Origin: SAR324 cluster bacterium
GTDB taxonomy: Bacteria > SAR324 > XYD2-FULL-50-16
Length of the DNA stretch: 64,000 bases
Direction of reading: 5' to 3'
Assembly (NCBI GenBank): GCA_028282885.1
Contig: JANQGX010000074.1
Location: forward strand, 31,732 to 95,731
In this document: positions 59,684-64,000 of the stretch, one piece after another
How positions within the stretch are numbered: the stretch's first letter is position 1
Layout of the letters: every line of letters begins with the position of its first letter
The notes under the pieces: model-generated
What the model was told of the DNA's origin: nothing
Database searches by the model: none
The model's input: only the letters and a program-made list of their open reading frames with translations
Position numbers and translations under genes: made by a program

Positions 59684-61033
59684 TTACTCGTCGATCGTGA
59701 AGCCGACCACAGTAACATCATCCCTGATTTCATTATCTCCCTTATACCGGTTGAACTCCTCCAGGAATTTTGAGTTTTGCTGTTCAAACGACATGTGACA
59801 GGTGTTTTGCACCAGATTGCAGAATCGGTGGTTTCCAAAGCCGAAGTTCCTTTGACCACCAATCTGGTCAATATAACCGTCGCTGAACAGGTAAAAGGAC
59901 ATTCCCCGTTCGATCTCTATGATCCGCTTACTAAATTCAAAATCCAGATCTGATTTTTTGTAGCCAATACTTTCGCGATCTCCCTTGATGAATCTGGTTA
60001 CTCCGTCTTTTACGGTTATCAGCGGTAGACGGGCACCTGAAAAACTAAGGGTACGATTTTTTGTATTAACATAGCAGATGGCCGCGTCGAGCCCGTCGTC
60101 GGACAATCCGAACTCCGTGTCCTGCTGCAGGGACGTTTTTACTACAAAGTTCAATCTTTTCAGGATCTCCGACGGATCCAGACAGCCCTCGTCATGGGTA
60201 ATACGGCGGAGCCCGGTGGAAGCAATCATGGTCATGAAGGCCCCGGGTACACCATGACCGGTACAGTCCATGATCCCGATGAGAAATCCGTCTTCGACAA
60301 ATTCCGTGAAATAGATATCACCGCCAACAACGTCTCTCGGCATCCAGAGAAAGAAGCTCTGTGAAAGATGTTCCTTTACGATGGAACGATTGGGGAGCAG
60401 GGATCTCTGGATGATCTTGGCGTATTCGATGCTATCCATCAGCTTCTGATTGGCCTTCCCAACTTCCAGCAGACTTTTATTCAACTCTGAAGTCCTTTCC
60501 ACCACTTTCTGTTCCAGGGTGAGGTTGGCCTGTTCCAGCTCTTTATTCAGATCATTCAACTCCCTGGTGCGTTGTTTGACAGTCTCTTCCAACTTGTTTT
60601 TGTAGTCCGCCTCAACCTTTCTCAAACGAACCAGTTCCACGGTTTTGGACATAACTGCCAGAAATCTGTCAAGATCGAGCGGCTTCAGAATGAAATTGTG
60701 AACACCCATGCTGATCAGTTCCAGCAGATATTTCGATTCGTCATGTGCGGAGGTGATAAGGATTATTTGATCGTCATTGATCTCTTTAATCTGACGGACC
60801 ATCTCGATCCCGTCCATAACCGGCATACGCAGGTCACTGATCACGATTTCGTAATCATCGGTCTGGTATTTATCCAGCCCGTCCTGCCCGTTAATCGCCG
60901 GCTCGATCCTGTTGAAAAAGGTGGACAGGAGTCGAAGCGTATCTTCACGCAAACGATCATCGTCTTCCACATACAAGACACTGATGTTTCTGGAAAACTC
61001 AATTAGTTCCTTTAGCTTTGCAGCTTTTTCCAT
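59684..61033 (-). CDS. Receiver-coiled-coil-PP2C (SpoIIE) phosphatase, SiaA-like
   Basis: A 449-residue protein. The N-terminal receiver (about 15-130) has DD in YVEDDDRLRED, the phospho-accepting Asp in IVISDLRMPVMDG, SAH and KPLD. A heptad coiled-coil (about 140-205) leads to a PP2C-type Ser/Thr phosphatase domain (about 215-445): MPRDVVGGDIYFTEF, IMDCTGHGVPGAFM and DDVTVVGF, with metal aspartates intact. It would dephosphorylate SiaC under control of receiver phosphorylation, the role SiaA plays through a membrane sensor elsewhere. It lies 22 bases after the stand-alone receiver gene in a three-gene operon. Confidence 0.87.
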   Translation of the reverse strand: MEKAAKLKELIEFSRNISVLYVEDDDRLREDTLRLLSTFFNRIEPAINGQDGLDKYQTDDYEIVISDLRMPVMDGIEMVRQIKEINDDQIILITSAHDESKYLLELISMGVHNFILKPLDLDRFLAVMSKTVELVRLRKVEADYKNKLEETVKQRTRELNDLNKELEQANLTLEQKVVERTSELNKSLLEVGKANQKLMDSIEYAKIIQRSLLPNRSIVKEHLSQSFFLWMPRDVVGGDIYFTEFVEDGFLIGIMDCTGHGVPGAFMTMIASTGLRRITHDEGCLDPSEILKRLNFVVKTSLQQDTEFGLSDDGLDAAICYVNTKNRTLSFSGARLPLITVKDGVTRFIKGDRESIGYKKSDLDFEFSKRIIEIERGMSFYLFSDGYIDQIGGQRNFGFGNHRFCNLVQNTCHMSFEQQNSKFLEEFNRYKGDNEIRDDVTVVGFTIDE

Positions 61034-61055
61034 AGGGTTATCGTTGTTACTGTTA

Positions 61056-61469
61056 TTAGACCTGATACTTCGGAAGCTGTTTGCAAGCCTTCACCATGGT
61101 ATCGATGAACTGCTGAATGTTCAACGGTTTAAAAATGAAATCATTGGCGCCGGATGCCTTGAGTTCTTCGACATATTGGTATTCGTCATGGGCAGAGAGA
61201 ATGATAACCATCTGTTCCGGATCTTGATCCTTGATTGCTTTTGTCAGCTCCTGACCGTTCATTTCGGGCATGGTGTAATCACTGATCACGATATCAAAAC
61301 TCCCAGTTTGATAATGCTCCAGGGCAATCCTACCATTTTCAGCAATCGTTACCTGCTTGAAAAATGTTGCCAGCAATCTGTGCGTATCTTTCCGTAGGTG
61401 CTCATCGTCCTCAACATAAAGAATATGAACACTGTCAGAAAATGCTTTGAGGTCTTTTGCTCCTGCCAT
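61056..61469 (-). CDS. Stand-alone response regulator receiver
   Basis: A 137-residue CheY-like receiver: YVEDDEHLRKDTHRLLATFF (acidic pair), phospho-Asp in IVISDYTMPEMNG, Ser in ILSAHDEYQY and Lys in FIFKPLNIQQ. It is strikingly similar along its length to the receiver of the phosphatase encoded next (LLxTFF, YQT, SAHDE, FIxKPL), indicating a local duplication. No output domain is present, so it acts by protein contact or as a phosphate sink. GGAGATC precedes the ATG. Its start is three bases after the sensor kinase stop. Confidence 0.9.
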   Translation of the reverse strand: MAGAKDLKAFSDSVHILYVEDDEHLRKDTHRLLATFFKQVTIAENGRIALEHYQTGSFDIVISDYTMPEMNGQELTKAIKDQDPEQMVIILSAHDEYQYVEELKASGANDFIFKPLNIQQFIDTMVKACKQLPKYQV

Positions 61470-61471
61470 AA

Positions 61472-63613
61472 CTAGATCTCCTTTTCGTTTAGCATCGGCA
61501 TGCTGATAATAAAGCAGGCCCCCGGTCCCCTGTTTTCTGCAAATAGCCTTCCCTTGCAGTGTTTTTCGATAATCAGTTTTGACATATACAGCCCCAGACC
61601 CGTTCCCGTTTTTTCGTCCTTGGTAGAAAAATAGGGATCGAATATGGATTCCATGATATCTTCCGGAATTCCCCCGGCGTTATCGCTGATTTCGATAATC
61701 TGTTCGTTCCCTTCCTGGAATCCCCGAATACCGATTTCGGGATGCTTCACCTGCTTCTCAACGATAATATCCTGTGCATTTTTAATGATATTCAAAAACA
61801 CCTGCGTTATTTCATTGGGATAGGTAATGATGGGTGAAGTCAGATTGTAGTCTTTTTTCAACTCGATGTTTTTGTACTCCAGAGAGCGACCGATGATATT
61901 GATGGTCTGCTCCAGAATTTCAGTCAACAGCACCGACTTCTTTTTCTTTTTGGGATTGAAAAAATCCCTGAAATCGTTAATGGTGCGCGACAGAAACTGG
62001 GCATGTTCATTGATGTCTCCCAGCAGTTCCAGAAACTGGTTTTTGTCATAGGTATCCAATTCCAGATAGACCATCAGATTGCCGCTAATGGTGCTGATTG
62101 AAGAGAGGGGTTGACGCCATTGATGCGCAATCATGCTTAACATTTCTCCCATTTGAGCCTGCCTGGCGCTTTTCAGCATAAGCTGGTCTTTCTTCTGGTT
62201 GGCTTCTACCTCCTCTTTAATCCGCAACTCAAGTGTCACATTCAGCTCCTCCAGCTCCTCGGATTTTTTATTAAGTTCATAAGTCCTTTCCTCAACTTTC
62301 TGGGACAAGGTGTTGCTATAGTCTTCCAGTTTTTTCCTGGATTCTTCCAATGCCTGACGCATCGATTCATGAGTATCAGCGAGCTGTTTTAATTCTTTGA
62401 TATGACAGGTGCTTGGCTCTCCCCGTCGCAGATCCCCTTGGCTGATTCTGATACTTTGTTCCAGAATTTGTTTCACCGGTTTGATGTAGTTTGTCGCCAT
62501 CTTTTTGGTCATGATCACAGCCATGATCAGAGCCAGTATAAAGATCAGGAAGATAGAGATGCCGCGGGTAACATCATAAACCATGACATCCGACATAGGG
62601 GCAAGGGTTCCGATTCTCAGCACAGGTTTCTCATTGTTCGGGAACTCGACCACCGTTCCGGCCCACCTGTCCCGATCGACACTAAAGTGGATTACTTTGG
62701 TCATGCGTTTGATCCGCTTGGAATCCCATTCATGAAGCAGGCTTTTAACCGGCTGGATATTGATCCCTTCAATCGGACGCAAAACCAGATCTTCACGGTG
62801 ATATCCCTGTTCTTTCAGGACGTTGCCGGACAAACCGATATATCTACCGTCCATCGTGCTGACAAAGATGATACCGTTTTCACTAATGACCATGTCTTCC
62901 ATGATTTCCTGGAGGTCGGTTAGCAAAATATCGAATGCCAGTACATAAAAATCGTCGTAGCCGCTTGTAATCTTGATTGCGGCCGTGATTGCCAGGCTGT
63001 TGTGTCCTTCAGGGAAATAGGGTTCGTCCCAAACCAATTGATAGGCCTTCTCATACATGGTGTATCTATACCAGGATTGATCCCGTTGATCTCTCTCCTT
63101 GGGATACCATTGCTTTTCAATCAACTCCAGATCTTCATCCCACTTGGATATAAGTGTTCGCGGGTTCTCGGGATCGGTGAAGGTGTGTTTCGTAGTCCAC
63201 TCGTCTTCATCTTCCAGGCTATGTTCCAGGGAGAATGCGTTGCCGTGCTTGTCCACACTTTTGATACGGAAAATGTGCTCAAACTCATTAAGAACGGGTC
63301 GATACATTTTCAACATTTCTTCGGAATCAAATCGATTGAATGGATTGGATCTGCCCCAATGCGCTGAAATATTGATGTTCTTGATAACAGGCTGAAATGT
63401 TCGGTGAATCTCAGCTTCAAGTTGATCTGTGGATTCTTTGATAAGCCGGCGTGACAGAACAGTGAGTTCCGAATACTGAAGAATCAGTACCACCCCTGAA
63501 AATGAGACCAGAATCAGAATAATCATGATGGTGAAATTTCTGAAAATGCTGGTCCGAATGGAGATATTTTTGTGTGTTTTTTTCTGCCTTCTAAGGCTTC
63601 TGGCTTTTAGCAT
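61472..63613 (-). CDS. Membrane sensor histidine kinase with periplasmic Cache-like domain
   Basis: A 713-residue protein: membrane helix (about 28-50), a large periplasmic dCache-like sensor (about 55-345; GIIFVSTMDGRYIGLS marks the second lobe), membrane helix (about 350-372), HAMP (about 375-425), coiled-coil (to about 485), then HisKA and HATPase. The phospho-accepting His is in SMIAHQWRQPLSSIS, a variant H-box with WRQPL; the ATP lid is GTGLGLYMSK, and the N-box is FLNIIKNAQD. It probably phosphorylates the stand-alone receiver (three bases downstream) and the receiver of the PP2C protein. The sensed ligand is unknown. Confidence 0.9.
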   Translation of the reverse strand: MLKARSLRRQKKTHKNISIRTSIFRNFTIMIILILVSFSGVVLILQYSELTVLSRRLIKESTDQLEAEIHRTFQPVIKNINISAHWGRSNPFNRFDSEEMLKMYRPVLNEFEHIFRIKSVDKHGNAFSLEHSLEDEDEWTTKHTFTDPENPRTLISKWDEDLELIEKQWYPKERDQRDQSWYRYTMYEKAYQLVWDEPYFPEGHNSLAITAAIKITSGYDDFYVLAFDILLTDLQEIMEDMVISENGIIFVSTMDGRYIGLSGNVLKEQGYHREDLVLRPIEGINIQPVKSLLHEWDSKRIKRMTKVIHFSVDRDRWAGTVVEFPNNEKPVLRIGTLAPMSDVMVYDVTRGISIFLIFILALIMAVIMTKKMATNYIKPVKQILEQSIRISQGDLRRGEPSTCHIKELKQLADTHESMRQALEESRKKLEDYSNTLSQKVEERTYELNKKSEELEELNVTLELRIKEEVEANQKKDQLMLKSARQAQMGEMLSMIAHQWRQPLSSISTISGNLMVYLELDTYDKNQFLELLGDINEHAQFLSRTINDFRDFFNPKKKKKSVLLTEILEQTINIIGRSLEYKNIELKKDYNLTSPIITYPNEITQVFLNIIKNAQDIIVEKQVKHPEIGIRGFQEGNEQIIEISDNAGGIPEDIMESIFDPYFSTKDEKTGTGLGLYMSKLIIEKHCKGRLFAENRGPGACFIISMPMLNEKEI

Positions 63614-63620
63614 TATCGGT

Positions 63621-63806
63621 TTACTCCGCGATGATTGTCATCCAGGCCCTGGAATCCGAAACCTGTCTGCTCTTATTTTTGGCAGATTGTTTCCGAAGTT
63701 CTAACAGAACAAAAAGGCTGTTTTCAGGAAAGGTCGTCTTAAAAATAGAGGCTGGAGCCAGTTCTTGGAGAGCTTTGAGCAAGCGCGAAAATACCTGTAA
63801 AACCAA
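63621..63806 (-). CDS. Possible small protein upstream of the sensor kinase
   Basis: A 61-codon frame with a TTG start and a stop seven bases before the kinase ATG. The product is partly hydrophobic then basic (TTFPENSLFVLLELRKQS), with no recognisable domain or good ribosome site. The position would suit an operon leader gene or the tail of a decayed gene, but it may not be real. Confidence 0.25.
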   Translation of the reverse strand: MVLQVFSRLLKALQELAPASIFKTTFPENSLFVLLELRKQSAKNKSRQVSDSRAWMTIIAE

Positions 63807-64000
63807 TTGATTATTTTTGCTGACGATCTAATCCCTTCTGCCCGGAGTTCTATCTCTAACCTATCCCGAAACGGATGATTCGGTCAAAAATCCGAAGTTG
63901 GAGGGTGCACCAAAAACATGTGGGTAAAACTTACGAAAAGACAGAGGTAGAATAATAAAAACAATAGGATAAGGCGCAATATATTGATAAAAAAGACTTG
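63807..64000. other. Right end of window, no feature seen
   Basis: This is AT-rich toward the edge. No coding start, promoter or RNA signature could be supported in these last bases. Confidence 0.4.

Noticed and set aside
62402..62923. Plus-strand 173-codon open frame
   Set aside because: Lies wholly opposite the sensor histidine kinase; it is His/Asp-rich because it mirrors that gene.
1..64000. CRISPR arrays, insertion sequences, prophage, rRNA or tRNA genes
   Set aside because: No regularly spaced repeats, transposase or integrase motifs, terminal repeats or stable RNA gene signatures (other than 6S RNA) were seen on reading both strands.

Overview
This is an ordinary-looking chromosomal window from a Gram-negative bacterium that makes lipopolysaccharide (LpxD, an O-antigen-ligase-like protein), has flagella (FliP, FliQ) and has a type II secretion / type IV pilus-like apparatus (GspE-type ATPase, three pseudopilins). 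Base composition is moderate and even by eye. The gene set (murJ, lepB, gatB, zapA followed by 6S RNA, ptsN plus a mannose-type EIIA, HD-GYP and Sia-type signalling) suggests a proteobacterium, perhaps a delta-like or other deep-branching lineage. That placement is inference. I saw no rRNA, tRNA, insertion sequence, prophage or CRISPR array.

Layout. 1-2577: nickel homeostasis, with two NikK/NikL-like periplasmic proteins divergent from nikR and a candidate NikR operator between them, plus a small DnaA-box cluster at the left. 2622-10995: envelope genes (murJ-lepB, an outer-membrane-like protein, a YdcF-like protein), a degenerate cyclase-domain sensor, a GspE-type ATPase and a DnaQ-like exonuclease. 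11473-20914: an O-antigen-ligase-like protein, fliP-fliQ without fliR, three pseudopilins, an MltD-like transglycosylase, a GT2 glycosyltransferase and a DUF368/PopT-type transporter. 21164-30230: housekeeping genes (gatB, a universal stress protein, pyrC, yjbQ) and a minus-strand run of HD phosphohydrolase, RDD protein, two PTS EIIA proteins and a sugar nucleotidyltransferase. 30322-38888: a five-module cysteine-capped pentapeptide-repeat protein, a Sua5/YrdC protein, a methyltransferase, a HAD protein, zapA with 6S RNA, gpmI and lpxD. 38992-42512: an MFS exporter and a TetR-led operon.

42696-51042 is a compatible-solute locus. It holds a phosphomannose-isomerase-type cupin, a GT4 glycosyltransferase, a GH13 sucrose/glucosylglycerate phosphorylase-type enzyme, a second glycosyltransferase, a HAD hydrolase, an M20-fold protein lacking key metal residues, and a glucosyl-3-phosphoglycerate synthase (GpgS). 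Together they fit synthesis and phosphorolytic recycling of glucosylglycerate, possibly extended to mannosylglucosylglycerate. 51046-54836 holds a hypothetical protein with an internal tandem repeat and iteron-like sites upstream, a small secreted protein, an LPG-synthase-type membrane protein, a cupin and a Nudix enzyme. 55040-56055 pairs a CinA-like protein lacking its catalytic motif with an HxGH nucleotidylyltransferase.

56259-63613 is the most unusual region: a Sia-type partner-switch cluster. A SiaC protein is followed by two SiaB-type kinases. Each kinase sits directly upstream of an output protein, one an HD-GYP phosphodiesterase and the other a histidine kinase, and both outputs begin with the same N-terminal domain. 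A convergent operon supplies a membrane sensor kinase, a stand-alone receiver and a receiver-PP2C phosphatase (SiaA-like). No GGDEF cyclase (the SiaD role) is present. I read this as a duplicated 'SiaB + shared docking domain + swappable output' module.
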